Positions 10,639 to 21,667 of a stretch of DNA of 64,000 bases are shown here, piece after piece (position 1 is the stretch's first letter; each line of letters starts with the position of its first letter). The position numbers and the translations under genes are program-made. This DNA is from Arthonia radiata (taxonomy: Eukaryota; Ascomycota; Arthoniomycetes; Arthoniales; Arthoniaceae): contig PSQN01000015.1 of the NCBI GenBank assembly GCA_002989075.1, positions 1,426,001 through 1,490,000 on the forward strand, in the 5' to 3' direction. Under the pieces are notes generated by a model. That model did no database searches and was not told the origin of the DNA. It was given only the letters and a program-made list of their open reading frames with translations.

Positions 10639-13191
10639 ATGAGCTCTCCAAACGACCCCAAAGGCCACCTCAGCTCAGGCGAAGCTGCGCCAGACATATC
10701 CATTGTTGGCGACCAAGTGACGATCTATCCTTCTGGTTACACCGAGTCCCCCTCCACAGCCTCGAAGCATGACACGCACGATCGCGAAGTCGTTGAACAT
10801 GCTCGCCGGTTCAGGGAAGACCCTCTCAGCTTCCTGCGCGAGCTCAGTCTGCATGTCCAAGGTACAGACTGGCGGAGCTATGATAAGATCATTGGCCAGC
10901 CGATCTTCTACAATGGCTTTTCGGACAACATGAAGAATGCAGTCTTGTCTGCTCCCATGCTGCGGGCCAAGATCGATGAATTGGCAGAGAAGAGATTGCA
11001 GGAAGAAGCGAGACTGGGGTTGTTTGGGAACACGGAGGAGGATGCACTCACATACTCTCAGAGACGGTCACGGCGGAAGGAGGAGATTGAGACAAGTATA
11101 AATCAAGTGTGCGACAAAATGACGGACGACATGATCTGCAAGATGGAAAGCAAGCCATTCATACGCTTCGCATACTATCTGGTCACCCAGCTATTGACGA
11201 GGGCATACCATCAAGGTATACATGTGTCTAGTGAGGAGGTCTTGCGACTCCGGGCTGTGGCAGAGCAAGCAGCAAAGAAGAATCAATCAATCATCTTTCT
11301 GCCTTGTCACAGATCACATGTGGACTATGTTTCCTTACAGCTGATATGTTATCGGTTGGGGCTGGCTCTACCGACAGTGGTCGCGGGCGACAACCTCAAC
11401 TTCCCAGTCGTAGGACCCTTTCTCCAGCATGCCGGCGCCATGTGGATACGTAGAGCCTTCGGAGAGGACCAACTCTATCAAACCCTGGTCCAAAGCTACA
11501 TCGACACCCTCCTCCAAAAGGGGTTCAACTTCGAGTGCTTTATCGAAGGTGGCCGCTCTCGTATGGGCAAGCTGCTTCCGCCTAAGTTTGGCATTCTCTC
11601 CTTCATTCTCGATTCTCTACTTTCTGGCCGCGTGAATGACGCTATCATCTGCCCTGTTAGCACTCAATACGACAAAGTCATCGAAGTCGACAGCTACATC
11701 TCAGAGCTCCTTGGGCAACCGAAACCCAAAGAGAACCTCGCCGACTTCCTCTCCACATCCTCTATCCTATCGTTGCGCCTCGGTCGTGTCGATGTCCGCT
11801 TTCATGAGCCCTACTCACTTCGCGCCTTCGTGAACGAGCAGCAATCCCGCTTCGACTCCCTCTCCCTCACCGACCAAACCAACCTCAATAAAGCTTACGA
11901 CTCCAACTTGCGTATCCGTCTGCTTCGCACATTAGGCTATCGCGTCCTCTCAGAAATCAATGCTGTCTCCGTCGTTATGCCCACCTCCCTCATCGGCACG
12001 GTCCTCCTCACACTCCGTGGCCGCGGCGTCGGAAAGTCCGAACTCATCCGGCGTGTCGAATGGCTCTCCGAGCGTGTGCGATCCCAAGGCGGGCGCGTGG
12101 CGCACTTCGCCGGTGTGCCCACAGCAGTCGTAGTCTCCCGCGGCCTCGAAGTCCTCGGCCCCAAACTCGTAGGCGTGCAGACAGACCTCGCAGAAGAGAC
12201 CTACTTCGCTGTCGACCGGTTTCAGCTCTCCTTCTACCGCAATATGACTATCCACCTCTTCATCAACGAGGCCCTCGTCTCCGCAGCCATGTACACCGCC
12301 ATCAAAGCCGGCGCCGACACCGAGTCCCAAGCCACCTCCTACGAAGACCTGACCGCGCAGGTCTCCTTCCTGTCGCAGCTCTTCCGCGGCGAGTTCATCT
12401 TCCCGACGTATGGTCTCGAGACGAATCTGCGGAAGACTCTAGCGGGTCTGGAGAAGGACGACATCCTCACCGTTACCCGCTCCACCACTGAGCGCGCAAC
12501 CGACTGCACCGAAGGCTGGGAAGGCAAGATCCTCTCTGTCTCGCTCTCGGAGTCGGAGAGGAGGGCAGGCCGCAACAACTTCGACTTCCACTGCTTCCTT
12601 ATCTGGCCTTTCATCGAGGCCGCGTGGCTCGGCGCCGTCAGCCTTCTCATGCTCACGGCGCCGTCGTCCGCGCAAAGGGAGCAAACCTGGCTCGACAGCA
12701 AGGCCGTGCAGACGAAGGCGCAGTTTCTGGGTAAGACGCTGTTCGCGCAGGGCGATCTCTCCTACTTCGAAGCCGTGAATAAGGAGACACTGAAGAACGC
12801 TTACGTGCGCTTTGAAGAGGAGGGAATCCTGCAGATTCGGAAGCCGGCGAGGGATGGGAAGGGCCCGCCTGAGCTGGTTAGGTTGAGTGCGGAGTGGGCG
12901 CCGCAACGAGATGAGCAGGGCAAGCTGCAGGCGCAGGGGCGGCTGTGGGAGTTTGCGGAGGAGATCAGTAAGAGTAGACTTGAGGGGAAGAATCGGCGGG
13001 ATGGCGAGGCGGTGGTGGGGAGGGTGTTAAGGCTGTTGCAGACTGTGGCGGATGAGCTGTGGGAGGGGAGTGTGTGGGATGTGAATGCTTTGGGCAGTAG
13101 TGGTGGGCAGAAGTTGAGGAGTGATGAGGAGGAGAGGGTGAAAGTCGAGAAGAGACGGAGGGCACCGTTGAGGACGAGAGCGAGTTTATGA
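10639..13191 (+). CDS. Glycerol-3-phosphate / dihydroxyacetone-phosphate acyltransferase (PlsB/GNPAT type)
   Basis: An intronless 850-residue protein of the long PlsB/GNPAT acyltransferase class, which transfers an acyl chain to glycerol-3-phosphate or DHAP in glycerolipid or ether-lipid synthesis. The catalytic HX4D motif is FLPCHRSHVDYVSLQ (His near residue 224). It is followed by GDNLNFPVVGPFLQHAGAMW, the substrate-binding FIEGGRSRMGKLLPP near residue 301, and ICPVSTQYDKVIEVDSY. A C-terminal region of several hundred residues resembles the helical tail of GNPAT-like enzymes. Whether it is mitochondrial or peroxisomal cannot be read; the C-terminus RTRASL is not a strong PTS1. Animals use this family for plasmalogens, and the role in filamentous fungi is less settled. 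Confidence 0.88.
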   Translation: MSSPNDPKGHLSSGEAAPDISIVGDQVTIYPSGYTESPSTASKHDTHDREVVEHARRFREDPLSFLRELSLHVQGTDWRSYDKIIGQPIFYNGFSDNMKNAVLSAPMLRAKIDELAEKRLQEEARLGLFGNTEEDALTYSQRRSRRKEEIETSINQVCDKMTDDMICKMESKPFIRFAYYLVTQLLTRAYHQGIHVSSEEVLRLRAVAEQAAKKNQSIIFLPCHRSHVDYVSLQLICYRLGLALPTVVAGDNLNFPVVGPFLQHAGAMWIRRAFGEDQLYQTLVQSYIDTLLQKGFNFECFIEGGRSRMGKLLPPKFGILSFILDSLLSGRVNDAIICPVSTQYDKVIEVDSYISELLGQPKPKENLADFLSTSSILSLRLGRVDVRFHEPYSLRAFVNEQQSRFDSLSLTDQTNLNKAYDSNLRIRLLRTLGYRVLSEINAVSVVMPTSLIGTVLLTLRGRGVGKSELIRRVEWLSERVRSQGGRVAHFAGVPTAVVVSRGLEVLGPKLVGVQTDLAEETYFAVDRFQLSFYRNMTIHLFINEALVSAAMYTAIKAGADTESQATSYEDLTAQVSFLSQLFRGEFIFPTYGLETNLRKTLAGLEKDDILTVTRSTTERATDCTEGWEGKILSVSLSESERRAGRNNFDFHCFLIWPFIEAAWLGAVSLLMLTAPSSAQREQTWLDSKAVQTKAQFLGKTLFAQGDLSYFEAVNKETLKNAYVRFEEEGILQIRKPARDGKGPPELVRLSAEWAPQRDEQGKLQAQGRLWEFAEEISKSRLEGKNRRDGEAVVGRVLRLLQTVADELWEGSVWDVNALGSSGGQKLRSDEEERVKVEKRRRAPLRTRASL

Positions 13192-14832
13192 TGCGCTGGG
13201 CGCAGTGGATCGTCAAGATCACCATTGGGGTGATGGATTTCACAGACATTATCCCTGGACATGTGAGCAGAGATTACTTCGACAATATACGTATAAATTT
13301 AGACACTACGTGATTCAATGAAGGAAGCCGACGGCACCGTCGAGTCGAAGCAAAGGAAGATCTATGTGCATACTAAGTGCTCTATCGCCTACTACTTGTA
13401 TCTGGATTATCGACATGTGCTCGAAGCATCCTGTGGCAGATTCACAGACGCTCATCGGTCGGACCAAGCCTCGTTGTAGACTTTTAAGACGCTTGAAACG
13501 GTAATGACGTTCACCGGAGGAGTTGCTAGTAGAAGAAAGTTTTTCCACAAAGGTGTCATTGGGCAACTTATAAGGAGAAACTTCGATTGAAAAAGTGTCC
13601 ACCGGGAAAGTATACAGAGTGTTCAGAACAACCAAAGTCCACTGCAAAGTTTGTACAGTCTGCGCAGCAAACAAAAGTCCAGGGGGAGAGTGCATAGAGA
13701 CCCGACGGCCGAGAAGTGCTTCTCAGAGAAATTGTACAGAGGTTTTGTGAAGGGATGATCGTCTAAGAGAAAACTCCGAAAAGGAACGTAGAACTTGAAC
13801 CATCCATAATAAAAGTCAACGACGAGTTGATAAGTCCATTTATACGCTATCACATCACCATGGAAGGTAAATGGCTAGCTCTTGCTTCCGCAGATACCAT
13901 AGATGCCTTAGTCCCAGTGTATGCCATCAGACCGAATCAACATAGCAAAACGTCCGTGATGTTTCTCGAGCTTGTAGGAGCTGCTAGTACGCCGCCTCCC
14001 ACCGTATCCCCATGGCGTCACAGAATACCGCGACCGTGAAACGCAGACACCATCTGTTCCAGTAACCGAGCGCTTCGAGGATGCGCCCTCGAACATCGGG
14101 CTCCGCCGCGACCCGGTTGGCTGGATGCCACTTCAAATGTAAAGGCCACCTCTCCTTCGTGTTTCCGGCTTCACCTTGCAACTGAGCTCACGTACAGGTC
14201 TTCTGCGACCTTGAGCCCGCTGGGCAATGGGTGGTCAATAGCAATTGCGCGGGCGACTCCGTCTGTGTGTGCCATGCTGATGGTGTGACGCCGACTTGTG
14301 GTGGAGTAAATCTGTGAGAGGATTCGTCGATGCGATTTAGTGTCTTTTGGGCTGGAGTGGGAGGATAACAAGGAAGACGACGGAGCCGCGCTTGATGGAG
14401 TTTAGATTTTGAAGTCTTAAGCACTAGTATGCAGGATCAATAAGGAAGCGTACTTTGTTTACTATGTTGATCATAAATTGTGTTAAACGTGCATCGTGGG
14501 AGCGTTAGGAGGGGCCGAGGAAGGATCATCTTAGGCAGCCACGTTTTAGCTAATCACCATGGCTATTAACATGAAACTCGCATTCTAACGACCGTTTGTG
14601 CCAGAAGTTCAGAGGATCGGTGAGGTATCAGGCTCGATCGCGCTGAATACTGTTCTGTACCTGCCTTTTAAACCGAGCTTCCTCAATCTTATCGCAATCG
14701 TAGGATTGGATCGCCACTCACCTTTCTGAAATCTTCCTCGACCTACCCAAGCGTACCAGTTTCTGCAGCGCGCCTGTCTCGAACGAGTACCGCAGATAGC
14801 ACTCTGGAGCAGACAGCTCCCAATCAACGGAC
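13192..14832. other. 1.6-kb intergenic region, no gene recognised
   Basis: No frame of convincing composition was found. Minus-strand frames at 13315-13695 (126 residues) and 13623-13853 are rich in aromatic residues but match nothing I know and overlap each other. The last 200 bp should be the promoter of the secreted-protein gene. Confidence 0.4.
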
Positions 14833-15296
14833 ATGCACCTCACCACCTTCACTGGCCTCGCTGCCCTCCTTATTACCACCACCGTCACCGCCTCAACAGT
14901 GCCTCAGCATGACGAAAACGGATGGAGCATCGCCCTCGACAAGCGCGCCGGCCAAGGATGCGAACAGCATGTAATCGGCAGCGCGTGCGACAACACGAAG
15001 CAATACGGTTGTTCTGCGGACGGCACCACACTTGTAAGTAGCTGTCGTGTTGCGTGCAACTTGAACGGAGCCCCGTCGTCAGGTGTTTCCGCGATCTTCA
15101 TCAGGTGTTTCCGAGATCATCATCAGGTGTCTCCATGTCCATTGTGAACGCACTGAGATTGCTTCAGGTCCAATGCTTTGGGATCTGGACGGTCGCTTCT
15201 AGCTGTGTTCACAATTGCAAGTGTCAGGCGGGGGCTCCTAAGTGCGATCGCATTAAGTCTCGACGGGAGGACCCGCCTCAGTCGTCGCAAGTGTAG
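14833..15296 (+). CDS. Small cysteine-rich secreted protein (effector-like)
   Basis: Two exons (14833-15033, 15168-15296) encode 109 residues. MHLTTFTGLAALLITTTVTA is a signal peptide, and DKRAG near residue 36 fits a Kex2 cleavage site. The mature part has about nine cysteines in the order C(EQH)..C(DN)..YGC..VQC..SSC..NCKC..KC. The exon junction gives TTLVQCFGIWTVASSCVHNC, the pattern seen in small Ascomycota secreted proteins of the "GTTLVQC...W....C" type. The first exon alone would read through into a frame lacking the later cysteines, so splicing is needed. The 134-bp intron contains a 22-bp tandem repeat with several cag sites. Function is unknown; extracellular or host-interaction roles are typical of such proteins. 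Confidence 0.75.
15079..15134 (+). repeat. 22-bp tandem repeat inside an intron
   Basis: The unit tcaggtgtttccgcgatctt plus two bases occurs at 15079-15100, 15101-15122 and, partly, from 15123. It lies wholly inside the intron of the cysteine-rich secreted-protein gene, and each copy supplies a cag|gtg, so several 3' splice sites are possible. Confidence 0.75.
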
Positions 15297-15535
15297 CTTG
15301 CTACCACAGATGATCGAGCTTGGAATGAGGTAGTGCTCTTTGGAAATTCCTCGCGAAATAGAACCTCGGCTCAATCACCACATACTAAGAGGTCGGCGAT
15401 GTGAGATATCCATGGACCTGTGAGCGATGAAGTGGAATGGGCTGTTTTTCTCCAAGTCGCGTGGGACTGTTCTAGCAGCGCTTTTCGAGCAAGAAGATGG
15501 CGTATGTGGTGTTTGAATCCTTTGAAGGTGATACC

Positions 15536-18500
15536 CTAGCCTACGTCTAAAGCAACCTGATCCCACTCCTCGTCGTTCTTAGGGATCTTCGCCTTAGCTT
15601 CGCTTGCCGCCTTCGCTTTGTCGCCTTTCCATACACCGCCACTCATCATAGTCGCAAATCTGCCATTCTTCTCCAGGAGCTCCTGATACCCGCCACTCTC
15701 CACGACACTTCCTTGCTCCAACATGACGACATGGTCCGCAATCTCCATCATTTCACGAGTGTGTGTAATAATGATGACAGTGAGCCCCCCTTCTTCAATC
15801 AGGTTTCTGACGGTCTCTCGCACCAGATCGGCGCTCTGAGGGTCCAGAGCCGATGTGGCTTCATCCAGTATCAGAATCTTGGGATGGCGCACAAGCGCTC
15901 TAGCGATAGAAATGCGCTGCGCTTGACCACCGGAAATACCCATGCCGCCATCGCCGATAAGTGTAGCGTAGCCGTCAGGTAGCGAATTGACGAAGTCGGC
16001 GATACCTGCCGATGCTGCTGCGAGTTTTACATTCTGCTTTGATGCGAATGACGAAGTGATGGGTAAGTCATAGGCGATGTTGTCACGGATCGAGGCTGGG
16101 AAGAGGACTGGCGTTTGCGGGACGACTGTGACGAGGCTGCGGAGGGCAGACGTTTTGATGCTGTTGATATCGACGTCGTTCATCGTAATTTGCGGATGAT
16201 CAGCGGAGTCAGAGGTAGCGTAGAGACGTAGTAATAGAGACGCGATGGTGGACTTGCCGGAACCCGAGGGGCCGACTATTGCTGTAGATATACCTTGAGA
16301 AAACACTTGTGTGATTTTCCATAAGATACGCTCGTATGGCTTAGATGGGTAAGCGAACGTAAGATCACGACACTCAACGTCGCCAGCATTTGGAGACTCC
16401 AAACTGCCGTTGTGCTCGTGGGATGTCGTTCGAAGTCGGCTGAGCTCAAGTAGACGTGCAGCATTATCCTTCGACGATGAAAGCTGCGGTATCATAGAGA
16501 CAGTCGCTGACACGCTGGAGAAGCTAAAGAGGAGCATAGACAGCACGGTTAGGACATCTTGCACTGCTGTCTGCCCCGATGCGCAGAGCCGAGCCCCATA
16601 CCAGAGTATGAGCGCATCTGTGAATATGATCAAGGCTTCGCTGAGCCCGAAGAAAATTCCGCAGTAAATGGCTCTTCGTGTGCCGATCTTCAGATTGTCA
16701 GCAACGGCTGCTTTGTATCGTCTCCGGAAGAGGGGCTCGAGAGTCAAAGCTCGCACCGTCTTGACGTTAGTAAAGGCCTCGCTGAGGATGGCTGTCGACC
16801 GATCTGAAGCGTCGTTGCAAAGGCCTTCCATCTTCGCGCTTGTTGCTTGAAGGCTTCTCGTGATCGCCAGAGAAAGAGGACCCATAGACAGACCTACCAG
16901 CGTCAACTTCCAATTCACCCCCAAGCTCCAGATAATGGTCACGGACATTAATACAAGTGCGATTAAAAAGCAGGCTGCAAAGCGACCGAGTAGATTTCGC
17001 ATCTCTTCTGCATTTCGGTCAAGAGTTTGGGTCAATTGACCAACGCTATTCTCTTCCCGGCCAAACCATTCGAGGGGCTGGTCAAGGATGCGTAATAGCG
17101 ACTGCTTGCGATAGTGATCAACCCATACTTGTCCACAGTATTCCAAAAGCAGGTGCATGAAGTAGCAAGCAGCGGCGTCAACGATGGCTATACCGATGAT
17201 CCTCAGCGAATATTTTGTCGCATTTGAGGTACCATGAATGGAATCATAGAATGTCGCTAGTAATTTTGAGATGATGTAGGAGAAGATAGGAATAACGACA
17301 GCGTGGCTAACGGATGCGGTCAGTCCTAGCAGCAGAAGACAGCGCTGTTTCTTGGAAAGCGTTGGCCAAACAGTCTTGAGGATCGTACGAGCTGAGGAAG
17401 TAGAGCGGCTCTCAAGGTCTGCGTCATGCGCAGTGGTTGCTCTTGGGTCAGAAGGGTCAAGATCAAAGATACGAACTGATGCTCGCCTCGTCTCTCGGCC
17501 GTGTTTCATAGTGGCACGGGCTTTCAAAGCATGCATGCCTGTCATTTCCATAAGCTCTGTACCAAGCCTGGAGGCTCGACGCTGCTTGCTCTGTTTCATA
17601 TGTTCGTTCTCTTGCGTAAGGTCGGCCGTATTGGGCGACAAGTAGGGAGCAGGTCGCGTTGTCACTGGCTGGCGGTCTAACATTGTGGTACGATTGGTGG
17701 CATGTAGGTATGCAAGATGATCCTGTCGATACGTAAATGAGCCCAGGGCTTGCGCGGAGGTCGGCATTGAGTCTGATTCCGCGCCAGCAAATATCGACGG
17801 TATATAGGACATCCTTGATGTTCGTTTCTTGTTGAATGCCTGTCTGGTGGTACTAAAGTCATCAGATGAATCCAATGCCTGCAGAGTATCAAGCTTCGTT
17901 TGTCCAGTCTTTCTAGTTCTTGACCGCGACGGAGAGTTTCTGGGAGACTTCCTCGTAAACGGGTTCTCCCTCAAGGTCTTGCCGCCCAGAAAGAGCGATG
18001 TTGGCCGCGACACCGCGGGCGACGCAGTAGCTTCAGACGCAGATAGATTGGTACCATATCCACTTCGTATAACCTTGCCGTGCTCGAGAACATAGACTTG
18101 ATCTTCCATTTCGATCTGTGCGAGATCATGAGTTATGATGATGTTAGTCTTCCCCTTTCTCGAGTGTCGAACGGCTGCCATGACCAATGTTCGACTTATC
18201 TGATCTAATGCACTCGTTGACTCATCCAATATCAGGACTGGTGCATCCCGTAGACGTGCGCGTGCAAGCGCAACTCGCTGCTTCTGTCCACCACTCAGTG
18301 AAGCGCCTTTACCTGTCACGCGTGTCTCAAGGCCGTCTGGCATGTCGACTACAGTCTGTTCGAGCAAAGCAAATTGAACAGCCTGCTTGATATCCTCGAC
18401 AGACACTGCACTGTCCGGCTTCCCTTGAGACACGTTATCTCTTATCGTGCCGGAAAATAAGACGCTTTGCTGTTCAACATATGTGACGTTCTGTCGTAGC

Positions 18501-19935
18501 CAACGCACATCCAGCGTTTCCAAACGCTGTCCATCGAAGAGTATGGTTCCACTCGTCTGGTCGTAAAAGCGCATCAAAATCTGGCTCACTGTGCTCTTGC
18601 CTGATCCACTCTGTCCGACAAGAAATGTCGTCTCTCCAGCAACAAATATGCCATTGAAATTTCTTAAAACTGTTTGTTCTGGACGTATTGGATAGGCAAA
18701 ACTAACGCCCCTTAGCATTACTTGCCCCTTGCATGTCGCGGGACGAATAACAGCTTCTGCGTTCGACGTATGCTGGTAGCTCACCAGGTGAAACAGAGCT
18801 GCTCCGGCGGCGCGACCCTTCTCAAGGACCATGATGTGGGGTAACACCTGTTCGACAGCCTGGGTGGCAGTGAGGCAAGTCCAGAAACAAGTCACCACAC
18901 TACCGAATGTGGTTTTACCAGTAGCAACGAGATGATGACCATACCAAAAGCCTTGCACAAACATACCAAATGTGATGAGCCTCACGAAACCAATCTGCAA
19001 TGAGATTGTCCTCGCTTGCTTGACATACCATCTTGCCGCGCGCGTGATCGACTGCGAATATTTCGAGGCTTCGATGGCCTGACCGTTGAAACATTTGACC
19101 GTAACAATGTTGGCGAATGTTGTATTTGAAACCTTCGACGCGTTTGCTAGCTTGTCTTTTTGACCTTCGATGCTCGGTTGCATTCGACTGGAGATGAAGG
19201 CGAGCACAATCCCGGAGGCGGGCACCGAAGCTATGATGACTAAGGTGAGTGAGCAGCTGTAATAGAAGGCTATTCCCAAAGATGTGATGCTTGTGACCAG
19301 GTAGTGCAGCACATAGCCTAGGGGCTGGGAGGTGGCAAGTTGTAGCTCACGGATCTGACTGTGCGCAATGTCAGTTGATGCGCTCTCCCAGCCGTAAAGC
19401 AGAAAGCTTACGTTTGTATGCGAGGTATCAATGCGCCCACGCCACACTTCCGCAAATCGTACCACGCTATTGGTCGTGAAGCCAGACCTTCGAATACTGA
19501 TAGCTGAGCGGATTTAGCTTGAAGCTCGCCAAAGCCTAACCATGAAGCGAAAAAGCATGCGTTGAGTGCCCAGCTGCACGCGCCGAGAACAACGAGAACG
19601 AGACTGTAGACTGTGACATCTTGCCGTAATTGAGCTGCATCGAGCTTGCCTCCACCAAATGCTGAAAAGTCTTCGAAAATCTTGCCGATAAGGATTGCTA
19701 GGGCTGGATTGACTAGGCCGGAAAAGAAGGACAGAAGTGTTGCACAGAGCAGCGCGATGTAGTGTAGTCCCTTCGTAAAGCACAACAGGGAGCCTAGAGT
19801 GGGCTGAGACGCGTTGCTCTCCCTCTGCATGGCGTCATTTGTGGAGCGAGGTTCGTGTACGAACAAAGGCCGGTCGCTAGACTGCTTCGCAGAAGCTAAT
19901 GCTTGGTCAGTTTCGCTGCGATCTTTAAGTGTCAT
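15536..19935 (-). CDS. STE6: Ste6-like full ABC (ABCB) transporter, possible a-pheromone exporter
   Basis: Two exons (19935-19412 and 19358-15536; 53-bp intron with gtaagc donor and aactgac branch) encode 1448 residues arranged TMD1-NBD1-linker-TMD2-NBD2. NBD1 has Walker A GQSGSGKST, signature LSGGQKQRVALARARLRD and Walker B PVLILDEST. NBD2 has GPSGSGKST, ISGGQAQRISIARALVRHP and KILILDEAT. The segment RIQTQIRELQLATSQPLG, restored across the splice, resembles Ste6/AtrD-type exporters. A Ser/Thr/Arg-rich linker of about 250 residues separates the halves. Ste6 exports farnesylated mating peptide at the plasma membrane. Other ABCB proteins export drugs, so the specific substrate is an inference. 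It is convergent with the cysteine-rich secreted-protein gene. Confidence 0.85.
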
Positions 19936-20691
19936 TTAGCGCGCTTCGTCGTAAGACATCCCATCCATAGCGCAGCGATGTAATGATTGAAGACCATCGA
20001 TGGATTTTGGGCGTCACATGAGTCTGATTCATGAGAGTGCGCGCTTTGCTCCGTCATATTGTCCTTCAAAGAACTGCCTTCAAACAATGACGTTCCTTGT
20101 TGTCTTGCCACAGCGCACGTGGCGGGACACAGGACTCCTTACCCCAACCTGCTAGACATGAGCACATCGATCGGTACCTTCCATTATCAAATACTGGCCA
20201 CTCAGGGCTTGAAACACTTCTTTGTCATCTTACCACTCGAAGCTACAGAAGCCGACTGGATCCAGCCATGGCGTCACAAGTCTGTTCCTAGCCGTCAGGG
20301 AATGACCTGCAAGAGTCATCTGAAGCTCAACTGCCTAGCGTGGATGAAGCATCGCGTAGAGTACTCCTCAACAGACCAGACTAGCGGTATGACAGTTCTG
20401 TCACGGTGTCTTCTCCCACCGCGTCGCGCACTATGCGTCGGCAACGCGTAGCAACAGAGCTTATCGATATCGCTCAAAGGTACCAGACTGATTCCGCACA
20501 ATGGAGGCTTCAGACTCGTCAAGCAAGTCAACCCAGACGTCGTATACTGAGACTCGATCAGGTGGGCCTTTGCCGCCGGCTCCCGTAAAAGCCACGGTAA
20601 ATAACGTAAAAGTATACCAGGCATGACGAACATGTTAGTGTATCGATGGCAATAGTAGAGGTATGTGAACCGTTGTGGGAAGTGCCAGGTC
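19936..20691. other. Intergenic stretch
   Basis: 0.75 kb upstream of the ABC transporter and downstream of the PBDC1-like gene. Frames on both strands (20059-20451 and 20316-20744) overlap each other and lack recognisable features. I take this as promoter plus 3' UTR. Confidence 0.4.
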
Positions 20692-21268
20692 TTATGTGTT
20701 GGTTCCATGCTTTTGCTCATACACCCAATCGTTGAGGCCAGCACGATTGCGGGCGATTTCGATAGCGTAGAACTGCATACGAACAGCTTGGAAATTTCAG
20801 TCGCTAGGTTGATGTTCGGAGGGGTGAGAGGATATCATACCGAAGATCGTCGTCTTCTCATCATACTCGTCCTTTGAGTTAGCTCTCAGCATGGTGCCAA
20901 AGTTGAAGTCATCGACAGTCTTCTCGTATTGATTGATGAAGTTGCGCCATTTCTCTTTGCCGATTTTGCTCTTCATGTCGTCCTCGTTGAGTGTGGCAGC
21001 AGGGTCGAAGTCGGGGAAATGCTCCTTGAAGTTGTCGTATATCTCATCATCAATCTTCGTGAGCTTCAGCTCTGAGCCTTTCTTCATTTCGAGCAAGCTC
21101 CAATACGTCTCGAGATGGCGGACTGCTTTGACGGCGAATTGCTTTTCCATCTAGCCGCGTTTAGTACGTGCCAGCTTGAGCTGTCTAAGGGCAGACACTT
21201 ACATCTTCAAAGTTGTCTGCTTGCTGGGCACTGATCTGAGCGCCCGGGGGACCAATCATCTCGGACAT
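20692..21268 (-). CDS. PBDC1 / YPL225W-like protein
   Basis: Three exons (21268-21203, 21150-20841, 20786-20692) with introns of 52 and 53 bp encode 156 residues. The reconstructed protein matches the PBDC1 (polysaccharide biosynthesis domain containing 1, yeast YPL225W) family along its whole length: NFEDMEKQFAVKAVRHLETY, LTKIDDEIYDNFKEHFPDFD, KEKWRNFINQYEKTVDDFNF and GTMLRANSKDEYDEKTTIF. The last exon adds AVRMQFYAIEIARNRAGLND and ends in WVYEQKHGTNT. Yeast YPL225W has been linked to translation and to folding of elongation factor eEF1A. The polysaccharide label in the family name is historical. The third exon starts after a ccaag acceptor. Confidence 0.9.
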
Positions 21269-21667
21269 GATGGCGACTGATATGTAGACGCGAATGAGCG
21301 TGCACCGCTGCAATTGGGGGTGTTGGTTGACACAGTAGCTTGAGAGGAGGTGTTGTCGTGGAACTCCAAATTATTCTGTTGATTTTGAGCGGTGCGAGGG
21401 GCAACACTAGCGTTGGGGCTGAAATGGCCAACCCTGCCCGCAGACTGCCCCGCCTCATCGTGACGTAGGTCCTAATTCGGCTCGTCAAGACAGAAATGCA
21501 GCAAATCGAGACAGGTTCAGAGACGCTGGACGGCAAAAAGGGCCTTGACAAACTGTTTGAGTGACTGCCAGAGCTCCCTTCCCCACAGTATCTCAGCCGA
21601 GCTAAAGCTTTTGATGTCCCAGTATCGTCGTCATTCTCTCGGCCTTCCTTAGATTTGTCCTCACATC
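21269..21667. promoter_or_regulatory. Divergent promoter, PBDC1-like / SSADH
   Basis: 399 bp between the two divergent start codons. Pyrimidine-rich tracts lie just before the SSADH start. No specific factor site can be named. Confidence 0.4.

Noticed and set aside
8856-13191. ERG8 and the acyltransferase as part of a biosynthetic gene cluster
   Set aside because: Both are conserved primary-metabolism genes, and no polyketide, peptide or terpene synthase is nearby. The shared promoter alone does not make a cluster.
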